Shown piece after piece: positions 45,101 through 62,108 of a stretch of DNA of 64,000 nucleotides (position 1 is its first letter; each line of letters opens with the position of its first letter). The notes beneath the pieces are model-generated. The model made no database searches. It had not been told where the DNA came from and saw only the letters and a list, made by a program, of their open reading frames with translations. The DNA is from Closterium sp. Naga37s-1 (lineage: Eukaryota > Streptophyta > Zygnematophyceae > Desmidiales > Closteriaceae): NCBI GenBank assembly GCA_947471745.1, contig CANJKZ010000935.1, positions 1 to 64,000 of the forward strand, given 5' to 3'. The position numbers and the translations under genes were made by a program.

Positions 45101-45883
45101 CACTTTTAGGGTTCCGCTTCCGCCTATCCCCCCTCCGCCTCCGCTTCCGCTTCCGACTGCTCCGCCTCCCCCCCGGCCTCCCGCGTCCCCGTGCATCACC
45201 TCCGCGTGCCGCGTCAGCAGATCGCACAGCTGCAGCCACAGCTGGTGCCGCGTTCTCCCGCGCACCGACACGAATTTCTCGTCGTTTAAAGCCGACGCGA
45301 GCCGCTCCGCCGCTTCGCGCCATTCCTGCGCCTCGACTAGGAACTCCACGTACTCCTCCACGCGCAACGGATCGAACCGCAAAAACCGGCGGAATATCCG
45401 GCGCGCAGTCTCGATGGGAATGCCAGGCTGGCGCACGAATCTAAGATACGGATCCCAGAGCCTGTCGTGTTGCGTCGCGGGCAGGGATCGAAGCGCGCGG
45501 TCGAACGTGCGACGCGCGCGCGTTACTAGCTTCTGGTCGTCTACTAACGCGGATAGGTACTCGAGCCAGATGCGCGGCATGCGGTGCATTGTAACTAATG
45601 CGCGCTCGAATGCATTGTTTAAAGCGGCGTGCGCGGCGTGATTCGCGGGAAGCCCGCGGACCGCCGCGCGGCGTTCCTTAAGGTACGCCGCCCATAGCTT
45701 GTACGAACCCGGGAGGGCTACTAACGCGCGCTCGTATATTAAGTACCGCTTCCGTGCGGGCGAATCGCGCCGCGCCGCGAGGTACCGCCACCAGAGTTTA
45801 AGAGAAAAAGGGTTTCTAAGAATCTCTTCCTCGTAGAGGAGATCTTCTTCGGACGGGAGTAGACCTTGCGGGAGGGACGACAT
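36144..45883 (-). CDS. SYF1: Pre-mRNA-splicing factor SYF1 (XAB2)
   Basis: SYF1 is a HAT-repeat scaffold of the Prp19-associated (NTC) complex in the spliceosome. Assigned exons: 45883-44077, 42944-42760, 42142-41972, 41457-41257, 37847-37596 and 36722-36144. They join in phase to 1,064 residues. Recognition blocks are ILRNPFSLKLWWRYL, VYRSLKVWTLYVDLEESLGT, ATPQIIINYALMLE, YGGKKLERARDLFEQAL, GLARHAMAVYER, RLGEIDRARAIFVH, FEIAHGNEDTFRDMLRIKRS and NPEEIELADEDEDEEE near the C-terminus. It is longer than the about 850-900 residues usual for the family because exon 1 carries a polyGlu/Gln insertion (about 44,590-44,890) and the tail is extended. Every downstream exon edge has extra tandem copies nearby (separate entries), so the true transcript needs RNA evidence. 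Confidence 0.9.
36800..37545 (-). repeat. Tandem copies of SYF1 exon 5 3' end (and exon 6 start)
   Basis: Besides the true exon ending at 37596, copies of the segment encoding EFWEAWNAFEIAHGNEDTFR through SVSASYSQ, each followed by GTGGGT, end at 37433, 37230 and 37035. A decayed fourth copy lies near 36,910-36,960. A decayed copy of the exon 6 acceptor and first codons (MHFILPA, then a stop) lies near 36,820-36,860. Spacing is about 165-205 bp. Confidence 0.85.
37597..40560 (-). repeat. 270-bp tandem array carrying the SYF1 exon 5 acceptor and 5' part
   Basis: Exon starts preceded by CCTCCCTGCAG occur at 37847 and every 270 bp up to 40547, giving 11 acceptors. Each upstream unit keeps about 156 nt of exon (RAIESGLPDAD...SDGEFW), then jumps back into polypyrimidine intron DNA without a donor. 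Only the last unit (37847) continues to a complete exon. Units are nearly identical, with three carrying ACATCC and the rest GCATCC. As 270 is divisible by three and no stop occurs, the array is one open frame of 982 codons (40505-37557). Confidence 0.95.
40590..40960 (-). repeat. Three older diverged copies of the SYF1 exon 5 start
   Basis: Copies beginning near 40,957, 40,833 and 40,678 encode AIESGLPDADVKRMCLRYA and then break off. They carry substitutions such as APERR for ALERR. They lie upstream, in gene orientation, of the homogeneous 270-bp array. Confidence 0.85.
40998..41074 (+). repeat. (GGA)n microsatellite in SYF1 intron 4
   Basis: About 25 GGA triplets in a row, read as TCC on the gene strand, so it is a pure polypyrimidine stretch in the pre-mRNA. 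Confidence 0.95.
41535..41644 (-). repeat. Truncated extra copy of SYF1 exon 4 5' part
   Basis: It starts after an acceptor at 41644 and encodes APATDCKPLYLAYARLEEEY then GLAWHAMAVYERAVQAVPAG, without a donor. The true exon 4 starts at 41457. Confidence 0.85.
42385..42655 (-). repeat. Extra copies of SYF1 exon 2 3' end
   Basis: One copy (about 42,551-42,655) encodes STRAVYDRIIDLKIATPQII then INYALMLE and has a GTGAGT donor. A second, decayed copy with a stop lies at about 42,390-42,425. The true exon ends at 42760. Confidence 0.85.
43000..43390 (-). repeat. Three extra copies of SYF1 exon 2 5' end
   Basis: Segments encoding ERPQLKVYRSLKVWTLYVDL then EESL recur at about 43,005-43,095, 43,185-43,265 and 43,340-43,395. 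The last is fused directly to a piece of exon 1. The assigned exon begins at 42944, the copy whose phase and continuation fit. Confidence 0.85.
43395..43965 (-). repeat. Three extra copies of SYF1 exon 1 3' end
   Basis: The segment encoding CEWAEMEVRHHNFHGARELL then RRATLQPSVAVLRQ ends in donors at 43856 and 43601, and in a donor-less fusion near 43,395. The original ends at 44077. These copies lie in intron 1 and are preceded by pyrimidine-rich DNA. Confidence 0.85.
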
Positions 45884-46553
45884 GGCGGAGGACGGCGGAA
45901 AAACAGGCGGACGCGGGGTTGCGGGGGAACCGGGCGGAAGCGGGATTCGGGGGAAACAGGCGGAACTGGGGTTGGGGGAGGGAGATCAAGGATTGAGGTA
46001 AATCTGCGATGACGGTACGGTAAGGTATGGCGGCAGGACGTGGCGGTCCGGATCCCGCCGGGTCCTGCGGATTCGTGATTTAGAGAAACGGGATGAATAT
46101 GCGGAAAACTGGAGGCAAATGGTCTGGGGGAATGGACTAGCGGGAAGATTAGGAGATCAAGAGGTTAGACGCATTTTGAGATTTCCGCGGGTTTCTTGCT
46201 TTAGTAGCATTTCAGCGGGGTTACATAAAGAGCGAGAATTCCCCAAATACGCCTGCAACAAGACGGACGGGGCCTCGAGATTACCTCTCAAACGACAAGT
46301 GCGACACTATCTAGGTGACCTAAACTCCTAATCTGCTGCCTCTCCGCTCATCTAAATGCTGCTGGTTCGAAAAGTCTGCTGGTCTCTCGCCCGGAGGATT
46401 GAAGTGATCGCGGAGAAGAACGCGAAAATCCGCGTTAGAAGAGCACTCGCTGGGAAAGCAGTATCCTTACTGGAGAGAAATGAAGGGCACAAACAATAAG
46501 ATATTTGGAACATCGATTGGTGCAATGGCTCCAAGGGCTAGGAACATTTTTCA
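45884..46553. other. Intergenic region upstream of SYF1, downstream of CDKAL1
   Basis: The two genes are head to tail on the minus strand. The first 100 bp above the SYF1 ATG hold GGCGGAA/GGGGGAA repeats, probably 5' UTR. No other gene or clear promoter motif is visible. Confidence 0.6.
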
Positions 46554-54654
<8,101 letters not shown>

Positions 54655-55365
54655 CGTGACGTCGTCGAAGCAGTTAGGAGCTTCGATCAGGCACACAAAC
54701 CAACTCAAATTAACTCATCAACGAAGCACACAACTCGAAGTACCTGAGTGGTATTCCCAAGGTTCATCCTTTCTGGTGTGATTTCTCGTGCATTTCAAAA
54801 TAGCACATTGCGACGCCAGTACACTATAGTTTTGCGTTGTGAGAACCTTATAGCTGTACATGGGTTCATATTGAGATGAACAAAATTGGATAGAAAACAA
54901 AAGCATTCAACTGCTGAATCATGTAAAACCACAATTCATAAACAGGAAGAAATGTGCAAATGATCGTGCTATTTGAGCCAGGATTTGCATTGCCATCTAT
55001 TATGGTATATTAAAATATGCATTAAAAAAAGGTGAAAACATAGTCTACTGCTGAACTAGATCCATATCTGCAAAAGAAACGATTTTCTCCAATAAATTAT
55101 CTCGGAGATGATACAATACCCCTTAGATTCGGCATTCCCCAAAATTGCAGCAATCGGCATGTCATATTAGGCCGTCAGAAGCACCACTACGAAAACCTTC
55201 GCGATTGACGGTCGTGGCTGCTGAGATTGGCAATCCGACTGTGTGTTCAGACGGGCGTTATTCGGTTGAATTCGGCTTCCAGCTTTTTTTCTTGAAATTT
55301 TGGTGGAAAAGGCATCACTGAACAGGCTTCAATCTACTGAGGCGTTATTCGGCCACGTGGCAGCG
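54655..55365. promoter_or_regulatory. Divergent upstream region shared by CDKAL1 and UCH
   Basis: About 711 bp separate the two start codons, which point away from each other. The centre (54,900-55,150) is AT-rich. No specific promoter element is recognised, so promoter function is inferred from gene orientation only. Confidence 0.5.
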
Positions 55366-58300
55366 ATGGCTGACAGCACCCCGCCAGCTGACGTGGCTCC
55401 CGGAGGTGGAAGCGGCGCGGAGGAGACGCGCAGCAAGAAATGGCTGCCGCTGGAATCGAATCCGGAAGTGATGAACGACGTGAGGGGATGAGCGACGTGC
55501 GACGTGAGACGATGAGCGAGGAGCGTCGTGAGGCGATGAGTGACGTGAGACGAAGAACGACGTGAGACATGTGCCGCTGCTGATTTCTTGGCGGCTCTTA
55601 AACAAACCCATCTCCCATGATCCCATCTCGCTTCCCCTTCCCCCTACCCTGCTGTGTTTACACCAACCGTTACCCACCAACCGCAGTGCGCAAGGTGGCT
55701 TTCCCCCTCTGCCGCTCCATCATAACCCATCCCTCCTTCCTCTTCCCCCTTCCCCGTCCCCCTACCCCACCCTGCGCACCAGTTCGTGCGCAAGGTTGGC
55801 TTTCCCCCGACAGCCGGCTTCCACGACATGTTTGGGCTGAACGCGAATTTGCTCGCCATCGTGCCTCAGACCGTGCTTATACGGGCCTCATGACTTGTTT
55901 CGAGGCGCTCCATACGTCGTTTTTTTATCCCTCAAAGTCGTCCTGTTCCTCCCCTCCCCCGGCCCCCCTATACCTGCCAGTTTGTGCGCAAGGTGGGCTT
56001 TCCGCCTACAGCCGGTTTCCACGATGTCTTTGGGCTGGACACGGATCTACTCGCCATGGTGCCTCAACCGGTGCTCGCGCTGCTTTTCCTCTTCCTGCTG
56101 CCGCCCGAGGTACTGAATGTCACCTTCTGCTGTTCCTTCACAGCGCCGTGCCTGCTGCCAGCTTGCTGCTCGTTCACCCCGTGCTCGCACTGCTCTTCCT
56201 CTTCCTGCTCCCTCCCGAGGTACTTCCTGTCTAACAATCAAAGGGTATTGTGTGCTTTGACGTCTTAGAATAAAAGACTGCGGCTCGATCCCTCGTTTCC
56301 ACTGCCCGCTAGCAAACTCTCCTGCTTAACGCTCCCCATGGTGCTGTGCTCTGCTGCCACCTTCCTTGTTTTTCCTGTGCAGGAGCGGTCCAAAGAGCCG
56401 GAGCAGCAAGAGAAGGTTCCCGAGCAAGCAACTCCCTCTGCTGAAGTACGTCCTGCTGGCCTGCATCGTCTGCTTTTTATTCTCGAGAATCTTCAAAACT
56501 CAGGCAAATCCTCCTGCTGGTGTAAGTCCTCCTGGCCTGCACCTTTTTTTCTTTTCTTTTCTTTTTTCTTTTTTTTTTCCCAGCAGGAGGTACGTTAGCT
56601 GAAAGAGTTGCATGCTCCTGGCCTGTGCGCTGATTGTTCTTTAGCACCTCAAAGCCCGAGCATGCAACTCTTTCAGCTGACCCAAGTCCTGCTGGCCTGC
56701 GTCCGTTTTATTTTGGCTCCCTAGAACCCCAGCGTGCGACTCCCGCTGTGGACTGAAGTCCTGATTCGCCTCAGTCATTCCCAATGTCAAACCTTTCTCT
56801 CTCCCTGCCAGCTCTCCATCTCTTTATCGCCTTCCCTTTATTCTTCCCACCTTTGTTTTCTGCCTCCCTTGCCACCCCCCACCAGGCTGCACAGCCGTTC
56901 TTTGTGCGGCAGACCATAGACAATGCGTGCGGCACGACCATTCCCCTTCCCTCCCCTACAATACATCCCTCCCTTTTTTTCCCCACCTTGCCTTCCTCCC
57001 ACCAGGCGGCACAGCCATTCTTTGTGCGGCAGACCATAGACAATGCGTGCGGCACAATCGCGCTCCTACACGCCATCGGCAACAACCAACACCAGCTCAC
57101 TCTTGGTACTACCTATTCCTGCTTCCACCCCTTGCTTCAACTCGCTCGTCCTACCTTGCTTGGCCCTATCTCACCCTTGGTACTCACGGATGCTCGACGA
57201 TTTTGATTTTGCACCCGTCTGCTCCTGCCTGCCTTCCTGCCTGCCTTCCTGCCTGCCGCTCCCTATGCCCAACAAAATGGTGGTCTTTTTTCCAGCAGTT
57301 CAATCTATCATGTGCCTAAAATATATATTTTACGGAAGCACAGCGATTTAAATCTTGCACCCTCTGCTCCTGCCTGCCGCTCCCTGTGTCCAACAGAAAA
57401 GGGCTCTTTCCTCCAGCAGTTCTTTGAAAATACCAAAGACATGACACCTGAAGATGTGAGTGTGACATGCGATGCGCGGCATGCCATGCGTGTGAGCGCG
57501 TGGCATGCCATGCCTGCTCCTGCCTGCCATTCACTGTGTCCAACAGAAAAGGGCTCTTTCCTCCAGCAGTTCTTTGAAAATACCAAAGACATGACACCTG
57601 AAGATGTAAGTGCATTGCACTCGAGCATGTGAGTGCATGGCCTATGGGCATGCGAGTGCATGGCATGCTGAGTGCAAGGGCACGCAAGTGCATGGCATAA
57701 GGCCGTATGGCATTGTGGATTGCTCCTTGCTACATTCTCCTCTCTCTTAGTGTCCCTTTATCCCTCCTCCCTTTTTACCCTGTTTCTTCTTTCCTTCGCC
57801 CAATTTTCCATCGTTCCAATCTCCCCACCACCCACCGAGCAGCCTATATGGAGGCAGACACGTTGCTGGAATTCACACACAGATGCAGTTTTGGCTCGTC
57901 ACAGCACTCTCCCCTGTCCTAAACTCCCATTCCCCATTCTCCCCTCTCTCTCAGCGAGCAGCCTATCTGGAGGCGGACACGTTGCTGGAGAAGGCACACA
58001 CAGATGCACCTTTGAGACACTTCAACACTCTCCCATTTCCCCCATTCCCATACCCCAATCTCCCTACCTCTCAGCGAGCAGCCTATCTGGAGGCGGACAC
58101 GTTGCTGGAGAAGGCACACACAGATGCAGCAGAGGCAGGCGACACTCGGGTGGGTTCTCTTCACCTGTTTTAAGGCGCCTCAGAATGTTCTACTTGCATC
58201 AATAAGCAGGGGATATGAACCTGTGTCTGTGCCATGAAAGACGGAAGGCACTGGGCCTTCCAGTCTGGGAGGGACATCGTAAAGCATGAATGCATGTTCT

Positions 58301-61178
58301 CTCAACGTGCATTGTAAAGCTTGGGAGTTTCCGTGTTTGCTTACAAGCCATCATTTAACTCACAAGCCTCAACTCGCAGTGCCTCTCTTCAATTGGTCAT
58401 CGCCGTTCCCCGATGACTCCATTGTTCAATGTGCCGTGACTCCATTGTTCAATGTGCCGTGACTCCATTGTTCAATGTGCCGTGACTCCATTTCCCTGTT
58501 GTTCCTCTTCCCCGCCCCCTGTTGCTCCTCTTTTGCTCCACTTCCCCGCCTCTCCTTGCTTGGCAGCCCCCGAGTCTCCATGAGTGTGTGGATCTGCATT
58601 TTGTCGCTTTGGTCACGTCTGGAGGTCCGTATTTCACTTGCACTCACAAGTCAAATTCGCATGGGTTTGCAATTTCATTCTTTCCCTGTGTTGCAGCAGG
58701 AGTAACCTGCATGGAGCTAAATGTGTTCTTTATTGTGTTATACATTCTATGGTCCATGTAAATCAAACTTGGCTTTTAGTCAGCGTTACAACTAGTAGAG
58801 TATACATTCTATGGTCCAAGTTAATCAGCCTTGATGTGTCAATCACATTACAATCCATCGATCCCATCCGCTCCATTCCATCGTTCCACTCCTTTCAGGT
58901 CGCCTGTACGAGCTAGACGGCCGCAAGCCAAAGTTAATCAGCCTTGATGTGTCAAATTACTATCCATCGATCCCATCCGCTCTATTCCATCGTTCCACTC
59001 CTTTCAGGACGCCTGTACGAGCTAGACGGCCGCAAGCCAAAGTTAATCAGCCTTGATGTGTCAAATTACAATCCATCGATCCCATCCGCTCCATTCCATC
59101 GTTCCACTCCTTTCAGGTCGCCTGTACGAGCTAGACGGCCGCAAGCCAAAGTTAATCAGCCTTGATGTGTCAAATTACAATCCATCGATCCCATCCGCTC
59201 CATTCCATCGTTCCACTCCTTTCAGGTCGCCTGTACGAGCTAGACAGCCGCAAGCCAAAGTTAATCAGCCTTGATGTGTCAAATTACAATCCATCGATCC
59301 CATCCGCTCCATTCCATCGTTCCACTCCTTTCAGGTCGCCTGTACGAGCTAGACGGCCGCAAGCCAAAGTTAATCAGCCTTGATGTGTCAAATTACAATC
59401 CATCGATCCCATCCGCTCCATTCCATCGTTCCACTCCTTTCAGGTCGCCTGTACGAGCTAGACGGCCGCAAGCCAAAGTTAATCAGCCTTGATGTGTCAA
59501 ATTACAATCCATCGATCGCATCCGCTCCATTCCATCGTTCCACTCCTTTCAGGTCGCCTGTACGAGCTAGACGGCCGCAAGCCAAAGTTAATCAGCCTTG
59601 ATGTGTCAAATTACAATCCATCGATCCCATCCGCTCCATTCCATCGTTCCACTCCTTTCAGGTCGCCTGTACGAGCTAGACGGCCGCAAGCCAAAGTTAA
59701 TCAGCCTTGATGTGTCAAATTACAATCCATCGATCCCATCCGCTCCATTCCATCGTTCCACTCCTTTCAGGTCGCCTGTACGAGCTAGACGGCCGCAAGC
59801 CAAAGTTAATCAGCCTTGATGTGTCAAATTACTATCCATCGATCCCATCCGCTCTATTCCATCGTTCCACTCCTTTCAGGTCGCCTGTACGAGCTAGACG
59901 GCCGCAAGCCAAAGTTAATCAGCCTTGATGTGTCAAATTACAATCCATCGATCCCATCCGCTCCATTCCATCGTTCCACTCCTTTCAGGTCGCCTGTACG
60001 AGCTAGACGGCCGCAAGCCAAAGTTAATCAGCCTTGATGTGTCAAATTACAATCCATCGATCCCATCCGCTCCATTCCATCGTTCCACTCCTTTCAGGTC
60101 GCCTGTACGAGCTAGACAGCCGCAAGCCAAAGTTAATCAGCCTTGATGTGTCAAATTACAATCCATCGATCCCATCCGCTCCATTCCATCGTTCCACTCC
60201 TTTCAGGTCGCCTGTACGAGCTAGACGGCCGCAAGCCAAAGTTAATCAGCCTTGATGTGTCAAATTACAATCCATCGATCCCATCCGCTCCATTCCATCG
60301 TTCCACTCCTTTCAGGTCGCCTGTACGAGCTAGACGGCCGCAAGCCAAAGTTAATCAGCCTTGATGTGTCAAATTACAATCCATCGATCCCATCCGCTCT
60401 ATTCCATCGTTCCACTCCTTTCAGGTCGCCTGTACGAGCTAGACGGCCGCAAGCCAAAGCCCATCGACCACGGCCCTTCGTCGCCTGATACCCTGCTGCA
60501 GGTTGGTAATGTTCCCATGATACCCTGCTGCAAGTGGGTATTTTCCCATGATAACCTGCTGCAGGTGGGTTTCGTTTCCATGCTATCCTGTTGCAGGTAG
60601 GCTATTTTCCCATGTTACGCTGCTACAGGTGGCTTATGTTCCCATGATACCCTGCTGCAGGTGGGTTATGTTCCCATGACACCCTGCTACAGGTGGGTTA
60701 CGTTCCCATGATACCCTGCAGGGTTATGTTCCCAGCTTCAGGTGGGATGTATTCCCATGATTCCCTGCAAGAGGTGAGTCACCTTTCTCTGCAGGTGTGT
60801 TATTTCCTTGTGATACCCTGCTGCAGCTGGGTAGATTTGACTGCGTTCCCACATGCGTTGTAACATCCGTTCTACTTTTGTTTCATCCTGTTTGCCCTCC
60901 TTGCTTGCTTCGCACATAGCAGGATGCGGCGGGGGTGATGCAGCAGGTGATTGCAGCGAGCCCCAGCTCGTTGAGGTTCGACACGTGTCGGGACGGGACA
61001 TGGTTGTCATCCGTGGCATTCATCCCTTCTTTTTGTCCTGTTTGCACTCTTTTGCACTCCTTGCTTGCTCTGAGCATGGCAGGATGCGGCGCGGGTGATG
61101 CAGCAGGTGATTGCAGCGAGCCCCAACTCCCTGCAGTTCAATGTCATTGCCATGAGCCTCGTGCCGCCCGAATCCTGA
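55366..61178 (+). CDS. UCHL3: Ubiquitin C-terminal hydrolase, UCHL3 type
   Basis: This cysteine protease (peptidase C12) removes small adducts from the ubiquitin C-terminus in cytosol and nucleus. Exons: 55366-55479, 55981-56109, 56383-56445, 57006-57105, 57397-57455 (or the identical 57547-57605), 58075-58149, 58567-58624, 60425-60501 and 61083-61178. They join in phase to 256 residues. The start reads MADSTPPADV and continues KKWLPLESNPEVMND. Catalytic residues by motif are Gln111 and Cys117 (RQTIDNACGT), His191 (DLHFVAL) and Asp206 (YELDGRKP). The spacings of 6, 74 and 15 equal those of human UCHL3. It ends FNVIAMSLVPPES. Nearly all exons have tandem partial copies in the introns. Confidence 0.92.
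55470..55575 (+). repeat. Repeated donor region after UCH exon 1
   Basis: ATGAACGACGTGAGG at the exon 1 donor is followed by four or five imperfect 18-24-bp copies (ATGAGCGACGTGCGACGTGA, ATGAGTGACGTGAGAC, and so on). Each has a potential GTGAG donor. Confidence 0.85.
55685..56222 (+). repeat. Copies of UCH exon 2 and its edges
   Basis: Copies of the exon start lie at about 55,686-55,710 and 55,780-55,873 (FVRKVGFPPTAGFHDMFGLN, diverged and donor-less). A copy of the exon end with its GTACT donor lies at about 56,176-56,223. The assigned exon is 55981-56109. Confidence 0.85.
56597..56678. repeat. 21-bp inverted repeat in UCH intron 3
   Basis: AGCTGAAAGAGTTGCATGCT(C) at 56597-56617 is the exact reverse complement of 56658-56678, with a 40-nt spacer. 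The transcript could form a strong hairpin here. Confidence 0.9.
56885..57300 (+). repeat. Partial copies of UCH exon 4 (catalytic Cys exon) and exon 5
   Basis: A truncated upstream copy (about 56,885-56,935) encodes AAQPFFVRQTIDNACGT, including the catalytic Cys, then runs into intron. Downstream, near 57,165-57,185, a copy of the exon 4 donor occurs. A decayed exon 5 copy lies at about 57,255-57,300. Confidence 0.8.
57397..57605 (+). repeat. Two identical 59-nt copies of UCH exon 5
   Basis: 57397-57455 and 57547-57605 are identical (EKGSFLQQFFENTKDMTPED), 150 bp apart, each with CCAACAG before it and a GT donor after it (GTGAGT or GTAAGT). A 59-nt exon cannot be included twice without shifting the frame. 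Confidence 0.9.
57836..58149 (+). repeat. Three copies of the UCH exon 6 start
   Basis: Copies at about 57,838, 57,955 and 58,075 encode AAYLEADTLLEKAHTDA. Only the last (58075-58149) continues to a GTGGGT donor. Confidence 0.85.
58819..60459 (+). repeat. 109-bp tandem array carrying the UCH exon 8 acceptor
   Basis: Exon 8 starts (CTTTCAG then GTCGCCTGTACGAGCTAGAC) recur every 109 bp from 58899 to 60425, 15 in all. Each earlier unit holds only 35 nt of exon and then returns to TTAATCAGCCTTGATGTGTC. Only the final copy has the rest of the exon and a donor. Units are almost identical (for example A for G in GACAGCC, CTATCC for CAATCC). The period is not a multiple of three. Confidence 0.95.
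60486..60835 (+). repeat. Minisatellite built on the UCH exon 8 donor
   Basis: GATACCCTGCTGCAG with a following GTGGGTTATGTTCCCAT is repeated about nine times in units of roughly 30-38 bp. Each unit contains the last five codons of exon 8 (DTLLQ) and a candidate donor. The first unit is the genuine donor at 60502. Confidence 0.9.
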
Positions 61179-61325
61179 CTACTGAGTGGAGCGTCGTCAT
61201 CAGCTTTAGGGTTAAGCTTTGCTAGCTAGGGAATATGTGATGTACCTTAGAAAATTGCAGCGAGCCCCAGCTCGTTGCAATTCAACGCCATTGCCATGAG
61301 CCCTGTGCCGCCCAAGTCCTGACTC
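60915..61325 (+). repeat. Three copies of the terminal UCH exon 9
   Basis: A copy at 60923 encodes DAAGVMQQVIAASPSSLRF and then diverges. 61083-61178 is the complete exon. A further copy without the start lies at about 61,255-61,322 (IAASPSSLQFNAIAMS, ending in a stop). Confidence 0.85.
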
Positions 61326-61381
61326 CTGCGTGAAGCTTCGCCGACAGCTTAGAGGCATTTTTAGATGCACAGAAGAGTGAA

Positions 61382-61719
61382 TGTAAAATGCTTGAGATAA
61401 TAAAAACATGCAAATACGGGAATATAAATAAGAGTACAAGGGAATACCAATCGACCTAGGCTAGCCATGTACTCTAAGGGGTACAGTCCCTTATTGAAGC
61501 GAAACCCAACCGTGCGACTCCAGACGGTTACGAAACTGTCTGGGCAGAATCCTCTCCACTGTTGCTGTCTGATGCTGTCTGCCCGACGATCCAGATCCTT
61601 TCGTAACCGTACGACCTTCGCGTCACTTCCGCCTTTTCATCTTCAGCCTCGGTATCGTGTGCTTCGATTGCTGCGGTAAGGAGTGCACAGTAATGCTTCT
61701 TCAATTACTATTCGTAACA
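61382..61719 (-). repeat. LTR of the minus-strand chimeric element
   Basis: On the minus strand the LTR starts TGTTACGAATAG at 61719, directly after a purine-rich AGTGAAGGGGGTG tract. Its end is uncertain; ATTTTACA at about 61382 is a plausible TG...CA terminus. A related sequence in the opposite direction starts at 63839. Confidence 0.6.
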
Positions 61720-62108
61720 CCCCCTTCACTCCTGGCCGTAGCGAGTCTTGACCCGCTTGACTACTCCGATGAGTTCGGAGCAGTGCTGATACTGCTGACG
61801 TGACAGTCGCTTCGTGAGAAAGTCGGCTGCCATGTCACCCGTCGGGCAATAGGTTAGGTCAACCTTGCCCTTGTCAACTTCGTCCTTGACGAAGAACTAC
61901 CGCAGCGCGATGTGCTTGGTGCGGTTGACGAATCCAGGCTTGTTCGCGATCCTGATCGCGCTTTGGTTGTCACAGTGCAGGCGAAGGTTCGCCGAGGCTG
62001 GAATTTTCGCCTCCTGCAGCAGCTCCTGAAGGTAGAGGCCTTCGCGAACGGCCTTTGCTGACGACAGGGCAACCAGCTCCTGTTTCTGTGAATTCCAAGA
62101 GATGGGGC
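61720..62108 (-). pseudogene. Ty1/copia RNase H C-terminal fragment
   Basis: The minus-strand frame encodes ISWNSQKQELVALSSAKA, YLQELLQEA, LHCDNQSAIRIANKPGFVNR then TKHIALR, a stop, FFVKDEVDKGKVDLTYCPTG and DMAADFLTKRL. This is a copia-type RNase H lacking its first part. With the LTR start it forms the 486-bp block (61623-62108) found again at 34021-34506. It is directly joined to gypsy-like protease sequence at 62109. Confidence 0.85.

Noticed and set aside
58899..60460. Regular array resembling a CRISPR array
   Set aside because: Units of 109 bp are nearly identical throughout with no unique spacers, and each contains part of a UCH exon; the window is eukaryotic.
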